Assembly: GCA_900320815.1 (NCBI GenBank)
Contig: ONTY01000142.1
Span: forward strand, 1 to 5,137
Direction: 5' to 3'
DNA: 5,137 nucleotides
From: an uncultured Pseudomonadota bacterium
Lineage (GTDB): Bacteria; Pseudomonadota; Gammaproteobacteria; Burkholderiales; Burkholderiaceae_C
The translations under genes and the position numbers were made by a program. Of the stretch, positions 1 through 5,137 are shown piece by piece. The notes under the pieces are model-generated. The model ran no database searches. It saw only the letters and a program-made list of their open reading frames with translations, and was not told where the DNA came from. Numbering within the stretch: position 1 is the stretch's first letter; each line of letters opens with the position of its first letter.

Positions 1-1
1 C

Positions 2-892
2 TCCGTGCGGCAAACCATCTGGCTCAACCTGCTCACCTTGGAAGACGTGCGGCAAAACGCCGTTTGGACAGGCGGCATCGGCACACCACCGTGGGTGCAC
101 ATGCCCGCCGGCGAAAATGACGCCATCGCGCAAGCCTTGCAGCGCAGCCTCATAGGGCGCCTTGTGCCAATGGCGCGTTTTCTGCTTCTTGGCGAAAAAG
201 GCGTGCATTATGTGGAAGGCATCCAGCACCCCGACTATCTGCATGGCGCCATGATGGACCCAAGCGCCGCCGGCGATTTCAGCAAAGCCAAGCCAAAAAT
301 GCTCTGGGCCGACCCGGACAAACGCCCTTGGCGCTCCCTGACCGCATTGCTGGGATTTTTGACGGCAAGCACCGCCAGCCCTGTCACCTGCCCACAGCTC
401 AAATGGTGCGCCGCGCGCCTGTGCAGAGCTGATATTGGCGCCTTTCGCCTCTGGTCGGGCGGCATACGCCTCAGCAGAAATGCCGGCGAGCAATATCTGA
501 CCGGCAGCGACGATGCTGTGGAATCCGAACTGGATTTGCACACCAGCCACCTGAACGGAGAAACCAGTATCTGGTTTACCCAGCTTCAGCACGCCATGAG
601 CGTGCTCGAGCAAATGAGCAAAACGCTCTATGCCTGCACTCTTGGATACTATAAAGACGCCTGCGTTGATAATGCCGCCGACTTGGCCGCACAAGCCACG
701 CAAGAATTTTGGCAACTAGCCGAGCGCCATTTTCCAAGATTGAGTAATGCCTGCGCCGAAACAGAAAACGCGCCGCGCCACGCCATCATGCAGCGCATAC
801 GCCAATGCGCGCAGCAAAGCTACGCACACGCCTGCCCGCAAGACACTGCGCGGCAATTACAGATTTTTGTCAAACACCAACCCCGCCTGTAA
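2..892 (+). CDS. cas8e: Cas8e/Cse1 (CasA), large subunit of type I-E Cascade, C-terminal part
   Basis: This is the C-terminal 296 residues of the large Cascade subunit, which in the family recognises the PAM, starts unwinding of target DNA and recruits Cas3. The open frame runs off the left edge. The GTG at 5 is most likely an internal Val, because E. coli CasA is about 500 residues long and roughly 200 N-terminal residues are missing here. Visible marks are WLNLLT near the fragment start, a GRLVPMAR stretch around fragment residues 52-59, KRPWRSL around residues 107-114, and a GGIRLSRNAGEQ loop (nt 458-493). A helical C-terminal domain follows, with an AERHFPRL segment that resembles AERHFYRQ in E. 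coli CasA as I recall it. The TAA at 890-892 lies 13 nt before cse2. The position directly before cse2 is standard for cas8e and supports the call. The PAM-contacting N-terminal loops cannot be assessed. Confidence 0.93.
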   Translation, partial: SVRQTIWLNLLTLEDVRQNAVWTGGIGTPPWVHMPAGENDAIAQALQRSLIGRLVPMARFLLLGEKGVHYVEGIQHPDYLHGAMMDPSAAGDFSKAKPKMLWADPDKRPWRSLTALLGFLTASTASPVTCPQLKWCAARLCRADIGAFRLWSGGIRLSRNAGEQYLTGSDDAVESELDLHTSHLNGETSIWFTQLQHAMSVLEQMSKTLYACTLGYYKDACVDNAADLAAQATQEFWQLAERHFPRLSNACAETENAPRHAIMQRIRQCAQQSYAHACPQDTARQLQIFVKHQPRL

Positions 893-896
893 ATAC

Positions 897-901
897 GGAG
901 G
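897..901 (+). promoter_or_regulatory. Shine-Dalgarno site of cse2
   Basis: GGAGG sits 4 nt upstream of the ATG at 906. It decides the cse2 start against the longer in-frame opening that begins inside cas8e. Confidence 0.8.
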
Positions 902-905
902 CAGC

Positions 906-1463
906 ATGACACAACCCCACACACCGCCCCATGACGAACGCGAGCGCCAATTCGTCGCCCGCGTTCTGGAAAAATGCAAAAAAGACGCTGGCTTTGCCGC
1001 ACGCCTGCGCCGCGCCGACAATCCCGACACCGAGTATTACGCCCTGGGCGATTTGTGCACCCTTGGCATCAACATTGAAGACGATAGCGAACGCCTGCCC
1101 TTTGCCCTGATTGCCGCCTCTTTGAGCCGCGACGCTGACAATATGCATGCCGACGGCACCACAAAAATTGGCACTGCGCTGCGCCAATGTCTGCCTGACG
1201 AGGAAGCAGAACACAGCCCGCGCCTGCGCCGCCTGCTGGCGTGCGAGAGCATGAAAGAAACCTGCCAGATACTGTGCCCCATGCTCTCCCTTATCCGCAG
1301 CAAAGGCATCTACCTGAACCACGCCGCCCTGCTGCACGATATACGCAGCATGCGTTACGGCAAAGACGCCTGGCAAAAAACCAAACGCCGCTGGGTCAGT
1401 GATTTTTACCGCAAGGACGACGCCAGCGAGAAAGACGGCGAAACCCGCCAAGGGGAAGCATGA
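906..1463 (+). CDS. cse2: Cse2 (CasB), small subunit of type I-E Cascade
   Basis: Cse2 is the small, all-helical subunit. Two copies form the belly of Cascade and stabilise the R-loop by holding the displaced strand. The protein is 185 residues, somewhat longer than E. coli CasB (about 160). Recognisable marks are ARLRRADNP at residues 32-40, a GTALRQCL helix in the middle, and a C-terminal WQKTKRRWVSDFYR segment, the Trp and Phe-Tyr-Arg pattern common near the end of Cse2. A polar, charged tail of about 15 residues follows and may account for some of the extra length. The ATG at 906 was chosen because GGAGG (897-901) lies 4 nt before it and it starts just after cas8e ends. The longer in-frame opening to 747 would overlap cas8e by about 146 nt and has no such site. 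The function is inferred from family and position. Confidence 0.93.
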   Translation: MTQPHTPPHDERERQFVARVLEKCKKDAGFAARLRRADNPDTEYYALGDLCTLGINIEDDSERLPFALIAASLSRDADNMHADGTTKIGTALRQCLPDEEAEHSPRLRRLLACESMKETCQILCPMLSLIRSKGIYLNHAALLHDIRSMRYGKDAWQKTKRRWVSDFYRKDDASEKDGETRQGEA

Positions 1464-1464
1464 C

Positions 1465-2118
1465 ATGCACTATTTGAGCCAATACCAGCTTTCCGTCTCT
1501 GACGCTCGCCGCCTGCGCCTAACCGATGCCTATTCCATGCACCGCATCGTTTATGGTCTGTTTGACGACGTGCGCGGCGGCGAGACAAACAAGGCCAGCG
1601 GCATTTTGTTTGCAGACAAGGGCATGAAACTTGGTGGAGCGCCGCGCCAGAACATGCGCACCGTGCTCATTCTTTCTGACCGCCAACCACGTGAACCAGA
1701 CTACGGGAATATCCAGACAAAACCTCTGCCGGACAGCTATTTGCTGGCAGACCAGTATGTATTCGAGCTGGTCATCAACCCGGTGCGCCGCAAACGCATC
1801 AGCGACAAACGCGGCCCCATCATCCCCATAACCGGCAAACCTGCCGTGCGCCAGTGGTTTCTGGAAAAATCCCCCGGCTGGGGTTTTGAAACACACGAAC
1901 CATCATTGCAAGTCGTCGATATTAAAGTAGAGCAATTCCTCCACAAAAACGGCGACGGCGACACCGCCTCCATCGCCCAGGTCACCATCGCCCAGGCCAC
2001 CATCACCGGCGCGCTGCACGTCACCGACCGCAACGCATTTATCAAATCTGCCTATTACGGCATTGGCCGCGCCAAAGCCTTTGGCTGCGGCTTGCTGCAA
2101 ATCACCCCCATCGTTTGA
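1465..2118 (+). CDS. cas6e: Cas6e (Cse3/CasE), pre-crRNA endoribonuclease
   Basis: Cas6e cuts the CRISPR transcript on the 3' side of each repeat hairpin and stays bound to the 3' handle of the crRNA as the head of Cascade. The protein is 217 residues, close to the family norm (about 200-215). It has the double ferredoxin-like features: an N-terminal YSMHRIVYGLF segment with Tyr23 and His26, the same positions as the Tyr23/His26 pair of the Thermus thermophilus enzyme, and a C-terminal glycine-rich loop GIGRAKAFGCGLL at residues 199-211 that contacts RNA. A basic RRKR stretch in the middle of the protein is also likely to bind RNA. The ATG at 1465 begins 1 nt after the cse2 stop with AGGGGA upstream (1451-1456), so translation is probably coupled. 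The gene lies between cse2 and cas7e, not after cas5e as in E. coli. A 15-nt tandem duplication is present at 1972-2001. Confidence 0.96.
   Translation: MHYLSQYQLSVSDARRLRLTDAYSMHRIVYGLFDDVRGGETNKASGILFADKGMKLGGAPRQNMRTVLILSDRQPREPDYGNIQTKPLPDSYLLADQYVFELVINPVRRKRISDKRGPIIPITGKPAVRQWFLEKSPGWGFETHEPSLQVVDIKVEQFLHKNGDGDTASIAQVTIAQATITGALHVTDRNAFIKSAYYGIGRAKAFGCGLLQITPIV
1972..2001 (+). repeat. 15-nt tandem duplication inside cas6e
   Basis: ATCGCCCAGGTCACC is followed at once by ATCGCCCAGGCCACC, with one mismatch in 15. The unit is in frame and gives IAQVT-IAQAT at residues 170-179, just before the strand leading to the GALHVTD segment. It looks like a slippage duplication that kept the reading frame, or chance similarity of two strand-forming pentapeptides. 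Confidence 0.75.
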
Positions 2119-2143
2119 ACCATTTTTTAGCAAGGAAAACATC

Positions 2144-3277
2144 ATGGCCACTCAAAACAATCCCCTGCGCGGCTGCGCCCTCGAGTTCCACATCCTGCAA
2201 TCCTTTCCTGTTACCTGCCTGAACCGCGACGACGTGGGCGCCCCAAAGAGTGCCATCGTCGGCGGCGTGCAGCGCGCCCGCGTCAGCTCGCAATGCTGGA
2301 AACGTGCTGTCCGCCTGGCATTGCGCGATTTGGGCGTGCGCTGCGGCATTCGCACCAAAAACCTTGAACGCCTATTGCAAGCAGCTTGCGAAGAAAAAGG
2401 AGCAACGCCTGAACAAGCCGCTGCCTGCGCCGCCCCCATCGCTTCTGCACTTGCCAAAGATACCCTCTTGTTCATTTCGAACACGGAAATCGGCAAACTG
2501 GCCGATTACGCCAAGGAAAACAACTTTACCCTGCAAACAGAGAGCAAAGCGAAGAAAGGCAAGAAAAAAGACGACGCCCTGTCTGATGATGCTAATGTCG
2601 CTGGCGGCAGTCTGCCAAAAGCTGAAGTGACGAGAATCGCGAAAATCCTCAGCTATCGCGATGCCGACGGTCTGGACATCGCCCTGTTTGGCCGCATGGT
2701 GGCGATGGACGCCAGCGTCAACGTCAACGCCGCCGCCGCTTTTTCCCACGCCATCTCCACGCACAAATCAAGCAACGAAGTGGAATTCTTCACCGCGCTT
2801 GACGATTACGACCCAGAAAAGGACGACGCCGGCTCCGCCCACATGGGCACGCTGGAATACAACTCCGCCACCTACTACCGCTACATCAGCCTGGACCTGG
2901 GGCAACTTTGGGAAAACCTCGGCGGCGAAGACATCGAAAAATCTGTGGGCGCCTTCATCAACGCCCTCTATAAAGCCGTACCCAGCGCACGCCAAAACAC
3001 CCAATCGGGCGCCTGCCTCTGGGACTGGGCGCGCGTGCTGCTGCGCAAAGGCCCGCGCATGCAAGTCTCGTTTGACGAGCCTGTGCGCGCCAAAGGCGGC
3101 TGGCTCGCACCCAGCATTGAGGCGCTGAAAAGCGCACTGGACGAGCACAAACGCGCCTGCGGCTCGCTCTATGGCGAACGCGCCAGCTTCACCTTCGGCA
3201 AAGGCGAAATGGGCATTGACGAGCTGCGCAGCGGTGTGCAAAGCGCCCTCGCCACACTCCTCGCGGAGCAGGCATGA
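2144..3277 (+). CDS. cas7e: Cas7e (Cse4/CasC), crRNA-binding backbone subunit of Cascade
   Basis: Cas7e is the RAMP-fold subunit of which six copies wrap the spacer part of the crRNA and form the Cascade backbone. The protein is 377 residues (E. coli CasC is 363). Motifs in order are: an N-terminal strand ending in CLNRDDVGAPKSAIVGGVQ, then RARVSSQCWKRAVR (about residues 45-58, the basic segment conserved in Cas7e), AAAFSHAISTHKSSNEVEFFTALDD in the middle (split here: AAAFSHAISTH and EVEFFTALDD), and GSAHMGTLEYNSATYYRY with LDLGQL. A lysine-rich stretch lies at about residues 134-143. The ATG at 2144 follows AAGGA (2132-2136) and comes 25 nt after the cas6e stop. The open frame continues upstream to 2063 but that would overlap the cas6e end. 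Its own stop overlaps the cas5e start as ATGA, which fits co-translation of backbone and cap subunits. Confidence 0.97.
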   Translation: MATQNNPLRGCALEFHILQSFPVTCLNRDDVGAPKSAIVGGVQRARVSSQCWKRAVRLALRDLGVRCGIRTKNLERLLQAACEEKGATPEQAAACAAPIASALAKDTLLFISNTEIGKLADYAKENNFTLQTESKAKKGKKKDDALSDDANVAGGSLPKAEVTRIAKILSYRDADGLDIALFGRMVAMDASVNVNAAAAFSHAISTHKSSNEVEFFTALDDYDPEKDDAGSAHMGTLEYNSATYYRYISLDLGQLWENLGGEDIEKSVGAFINALYKAVPSARQNTQSGACLWDWARVLLRKGPRMQVSFDEPVRAKGGWLAPSIEALKSALDEHKRACGSLYGERASFTFGKGEMGIDELRSGVQSALATLLAEQA

Positions 3278-4032
3278 AAGCACTGCTGCTCTGGCTGGAA
3301 GGCAACCTGCAATCCTGGGGCGCGGACTCACGCTACGGCAACCGCGCCACGCTGCCCTTCCCCACGCGCTCCGGCGTGCTCGGCCTGCTCTGCTGCGCCG
3401 CCGGATATGGTGGCGAGCAAACCGCATGGCTGGCAGAGATGGCAGAGCCTGAATGCACCCAAACCGTGCGCGCCTATGCCCGCAAAAACCACAGCGGCGA
3501 GGCGCGGCGCCAGCCCCTGCTGCGCGACTTTCACATGGTCGGCAGCGGCTACAACACCGACGACCCGTGGCAAAACCTGCTCGTGCCCAAAACGGCAGAG
3601 GGGAAAAAACCCGTCGGCTCCGGCGCAAAAATGACCTACCGCCACTATCTGCAAGACATGGCCTACGCCTGCGCGCTGCAGCTGCCTGCTGATGAAGCAG
3701 TAAAACTTGAAAAGGCGCTGCAAAACCCCGTCTGGGAACTCTCCCTTGGCCGCCGCAATTGCCCTCCATCCGATATTGTTGGGCGCGGCGTTTTTGACAG
3801 TGAGACGCTTGCCTTTGCCAAGGCTGATGAAATCGCCGCCGCCAAAAACCGCGCCCTCGTGCTTGAAGTGCGCGACGGCGCCCATGAAGACGGCGACGAA
3901 ATCTGGACGCTCAACGACGTGCCCCTGTGCTTCGGCCCACGCAAACGCTACCGCGACCGCCAAGTCACACTCTTTCTTCCGGAAGGGAGCGACGCCACAC
4001 AAGACGCGCAACAGGAGGCGCAGAAAGAGTAG
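3274..4032 (+). CDS. cas5e: Cas5e (CasD), crRNA 5'-handle-binding subunit of Cascade
   Basis: Cas5e is a RAMP protein that grips the 5' handle of the crRNA and links the Cas7 backbone to Cas8e. The protein is 252 residues, longer than E. coli CasD (about 224). The N-terminal strand is followed by LQSWG and FPTRSGVLGLL (within residues 12-40), the pattern shared by Cas5 proteins. Further marks are YRHYLQD at residues 122-128, LGRRNCPPS at residues 158-166, and a C-terminal RKRYRDRQVTLFLP strand. A Gln/Glu/Ala-rich tail of about 15 residues ends the protein and explains part of its extra length. The ATG at 3274 overlaps the cas7e stop by 4 nt (ATGA) and has GGAG at 3265-3268. In I-E systems Cas5e is not the processing nuclease, which is Cas6e here. 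Confidence 0.96.
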   Translation: MKALLLWLEGNLQSWGADSRYGNRATLPFPTRSGVLGLLCCAAGYGGEQTAWLAEMAEPECTQTVRAYARKNHSGEARRQPLLRDFHMVGSGYNTDDPWQNLLVPKTAEGKKPVGSGAKMTYRHYLQDMAYACALQLPADEAVKLEKALQNPVWELSLGRRNCPPSDIVGRGVFDSETLAFAKADEIAAAKNRALVLEVRDGAHEDGDEIWTLNDVPLCFGPRKRYRDRQVTLFLPEGSDATQDAQQEAQKE

Positions 4033-4101
4033 GAAAAATAATATACCCTTTCAACAAACACTCTATCGCCGGCAACATAAGCCGGCGGTCACAGTATACC
4101 C
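4033..4101 (+). other. 69-nt gap between Cascade genes and cas1
   Basis: This is the only real intergenic gap in the window; the other junctions are overlaps or gaps of 1-25 nt. The first half is AT-rich compared with its surroundings (TAATAT at 4039-4044 resembles a -10 box, but nothing like a -35 box lies about 17 nt upstream). The second half holds a strong hairpin. No Shine-Dalgarno is visible in front of the cas1 ATG, and an in-frame TAA in the hairpin loop (4078-4080) rules out a longer cas1. Confidence 0.7.
4065..4089 (+). promoter_or_regulatory. GC-rich RNA hairpin upstream of cas1
   Basis: Two copies of GCCGGC (4068-4073 and 4081-4086) are separated by the 7-nt loop AACATAA. With flanking bases the stem is 9 bp (4065-4073 with 4081-4089), eight of them Watson-Crick and one U-G. 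It is followed by GTCACAG-type sequence with no T run, so it is not a standard intrinsic terminator. It ends 12 nt before the cas1 ATG, close enough to affect ribosome access. It could also protect the 3' end of the Cascade part of the transcript. The structure is seen directly; the role is inference. Confidence 0.6.
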
Positions 4102-4995
4102 ATGACATCCAACGGAACTTCCACCGCCGCCCAACGGCTCTTCATCCGCGTCACACGCGACACCCTGCCGCGCGTTGCCGACCGTTACCCATTTCTTTAT
4201 CTGGAGCGCGGGCGACTGGAAGTTGACGACAGCTCCATCAAATGGCTGGACGCGCAAGGCGAATGCATCCGCCTGCCTGTGGCCACCATTTCCTGCCTGC
4301 TCCTTGGCCCCGGCACCTCCGTCACTCACGAAGCCATTAAAACCGCCGCTGCCGCCAATTGCAGCATCTGCTGGGTGGGTGAAGACAGCATGCTCTTTTA
4401 CGCTGCCGGCATCATCCCCACTGCAAACACCCGCAACATGCGCCGCCAGGCAAAACTGGCCAGCGACCCAAAACTCGCCCTCAAAGTTGCCAAAGCCATG
4501 TTTGCCCGCCGCTTTCCAGAGGCCGACCTGGAAGGGCGCGACCTCAAAACCCTCATGGGCATGGAAGGGCTGCGCGTACACAAACTCTACGAAGCCAAGG
4601 CAAAAGAATACGGCGTCGGCTGGAAAGGGCGCGCCTTCGTGCCCGGCAAATTTGAGATCAGCGACATTACCAACCAAATCATCACCTCCACCAACGCCGC
4701 GCTTTACGGCATATTGTCATCCGTCGTCCACAGCCTTGGATATTCTCCGCACCTCGGCTTTATCCACTCTGGCAGCCCACTGCCATTCGTCTACGACCTC
4801 GCTGATTTGTACAAATGCGACTTCTGCATTGACCTCGCCTTTTTCCTGACCGGCAAACTCGCCGGCCAATACAACAAATACACCGTCGCCGACGCCTTCC
4901 GCGAGCGCGTCCTGCAAAAAGACCTCCTAAAAATGGCCGTAGACGATATTGAAAACCTCATTGGAGAAGCCAGTGCTCGTCGTTATCGCCAATGA
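4102..4995 (+). CDS. cas1: Cas1 (type I-E), CRISPR spacer integrase
   Basis: Cas1 is the metal-dependent integrase that, with Cas2, inserts new spacers at the leader end of the array. The protein is 297 residues. The active-site residues are in place: Glu155 in MGMEG, His222 in GFIHSG, and Asp232 and Asp235 in VYDLADLY. These match E. coli Cas1 E141, H208, D218 and D221 with a constant offset of 14. The offset comes from a longer N-terminus before DRYPFLYLERG. The N-terminal beta domain (VATISCLLLGPGTSVTH, WVGED) is also typical of Cas1e. The protein ends soon after the last helix (IENLIGEA) and lacks the Pro-rich tail of about 29 residues found in E. coli Cas1. The ATG at 4102 is the only standard start before the conserved region, although no Shine-Dalgarno precedes it. 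The gene's end overlaps cas2. Confidence 0.97.
   Translation: MTSNGTSTAAQRLFIRVTRDTLPRVADRYPFLYLERGRLEVDDSSIKWLDAQGECIRLPVATISCLLLGPGTSVTHEAIKTAAAANCSICWVGEDSMLFYAAGIIPTANTRNMRRQAKLASDPKLALKVAKAMFARRFPEADLEGRDLKTLMGMEGLRVHKLYEAKAKEYGVGWKGRAFVPGKFEISDITNQIITSTNAALYGILSSVVHSLGYSPHLGFIHSGSPLPFVYDLADLYKCDFCIDLAFFLTGKLAGQYNKYTVADAFRERVLQKDLLKMAVDDIENLIGEASARRYRQ
4963..4967 (+). promoter_or_regulatory. Shine-Dalgarno site of cas2, inside cas1
   Basis: GGAGA lies 5 nt before the GTG at 4973, within the last codons of cas1. It supports GTG as the cas2 start. Confidence 0.65.
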
Positions 4996-5137
4996 CCTCC
5001 CTCCCGCCGTGCGCGGACGCATGAAACTCTGGTTCATCGAACCGCGAGCCAACGTTTTTGTCTCCGGCATACGCGACAACGTCGCAGAAAAAGTCGTCGA
5101 ATACCTGCACAAACACTGCCCGCCAGAAAGCGGCCTG
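4973..5137 (+). CDS. cas2: Cas2 (type I-E, Cas2e), N-terminal part
   Basis: Cas2e is the dimeric scaffold that bridges two Cas1 dimers in the spacer integration complex. The first 55 residues are in the window and the frame is open at the right edge; the E. coli protein has 94. The start is GTG and the N-terminus reads MLVVIANDLPPAVRGRMKLW, followed by FIEPRANVFVSGIRDNVAEK. This agrees with E. coli Cas2 (LVVVTENVPPRLRGRLAIW, then LLEVRAGVYVG). The reading frame begins 23 nt before the cas1 stop, in a different frame, so the two are likely translationally coupled. The residue matching E. coli Glu9, once proposed as a nuclease residue but not needed for spacer uptake there, is Asn7 here. The C-terminal part that docks on Cas1 is not in the window. 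Confidence 0.94.
   Translation, partial: MLVVIANDLPPAVRGRMKLWFIEPRANVFVSGIRDNVAEKVVEYLHKHCPPESGL

Noticed and set aside
747..905. Possible upstream extension of cse2
   Set aside because: It would overlap cas8e by about 146 nt. The ATG at 906 has GGAGG at the right distance and gives a normal Cse2 N-terminus.
870..1466. Open frame on the - strand (198 codons) opposite cse2, and similar ones at 3328-4011 and 4063-4677
   Set aside because: All are antisense to recognised genes and arise from codon bias that avoids stops on the opposite strand. No motif or clear ribosome site supports them.
2768..3769. Long open frame on the - strand (333 codons) opposite cas7e and cas5e
   Set aside because: It lies wholly antisense to two clear cas genes, has an Arg/Ala/Gly-rich composition typical of reverse-frame readings of GC-rich genes, and shows no family motif.
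4013..4018. Perfect AGGAGG near the end of cas5e, suggesting a start for a further small gene
   Set aside because: No ATG, GTG or TTG follows at a usable distance, and the bases encode part of the Gln/Glu-rich Cas5e tail.
4065..4089. Hairpin as a single CRISPR repeat
   Set aside because: It lacks the 28-29-nt type I-E repeat pattern (tetraloop-like loop and handle sequence). There is no second copy at spacer distance, and the loop is 7 nt.
4042..4101. TATACCC repeated at 4042-4048 and 4095-4101 around the hairpin, like a target-site duplication of a small inserted element
   Set aside because: A repeated 7-mer in a 69-nt gap is expected by chance roughly one time in ten. The ends of the enclosed piece are not convincing inverted repeats.

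Overview
The window is the middle and end of a type I-E CRISPR-Cas operon. All genes are on the + strand and almost nothing separates them. No CRISPR repeat, cas3, transposon, tRNA or rRNA is visible. The DNA is GC-rich, with strong GCC/CGC/CTG codon use and clear Shine-Dalgarno sites, which fits a Gram-negative proteobacterium or a Desulfovibrio-like bacterium. The sequence alone does not support a genus.

Layout: the window opens inside cas8e/cse1 (1-892, C-terminal part only). It continues with cse2 (906-1463), cas6e (1465-2118), cas7e (2144-3277) and cas5e (3274-4032). Next comes a 69-nt gap with a GC-rich hairpin, then cas1 (4102-4995) and the start of cas2 (4973 to the window end), which overlaps cas1 by 23 nt. 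Both ends are cut: the start of cas8e (and probably cas3) should lie upstream, and the end of cas2 (and probably the CRISPR array) downstream.

How the genes work together: Cas6e cuts the pre-crRNA and stays on the 3' handle. Cas7e subunits coat the spacer, Cas5e caps the 5' end, a Cse2 dimer forms the belly, and Cas8e recognises the PAM and starts unwinding, which together make Cascade. Cas1 and Cas2 form the integrase that adds spacers. Every gene seen is intact and catalytic residues are present where expected: Cas6e Y23/H26, and Cas1 E155/H222/D232/D235. The system therefore looks functional as far as it is visible.

This is a known system type. The points worth a second look are variations. 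Cas6e sits between cse2 and cas7e instead of after cas5e as in E. coli. Cas1 lacks the C-terminal tail and the lysine that E. coli Cas1 uses to sense the PAM. A hairpin and a missing Shine-Dalgarno separate cas1 from the Cascade genes. The Cas8e wedge-loop region reads differently from E. coli.
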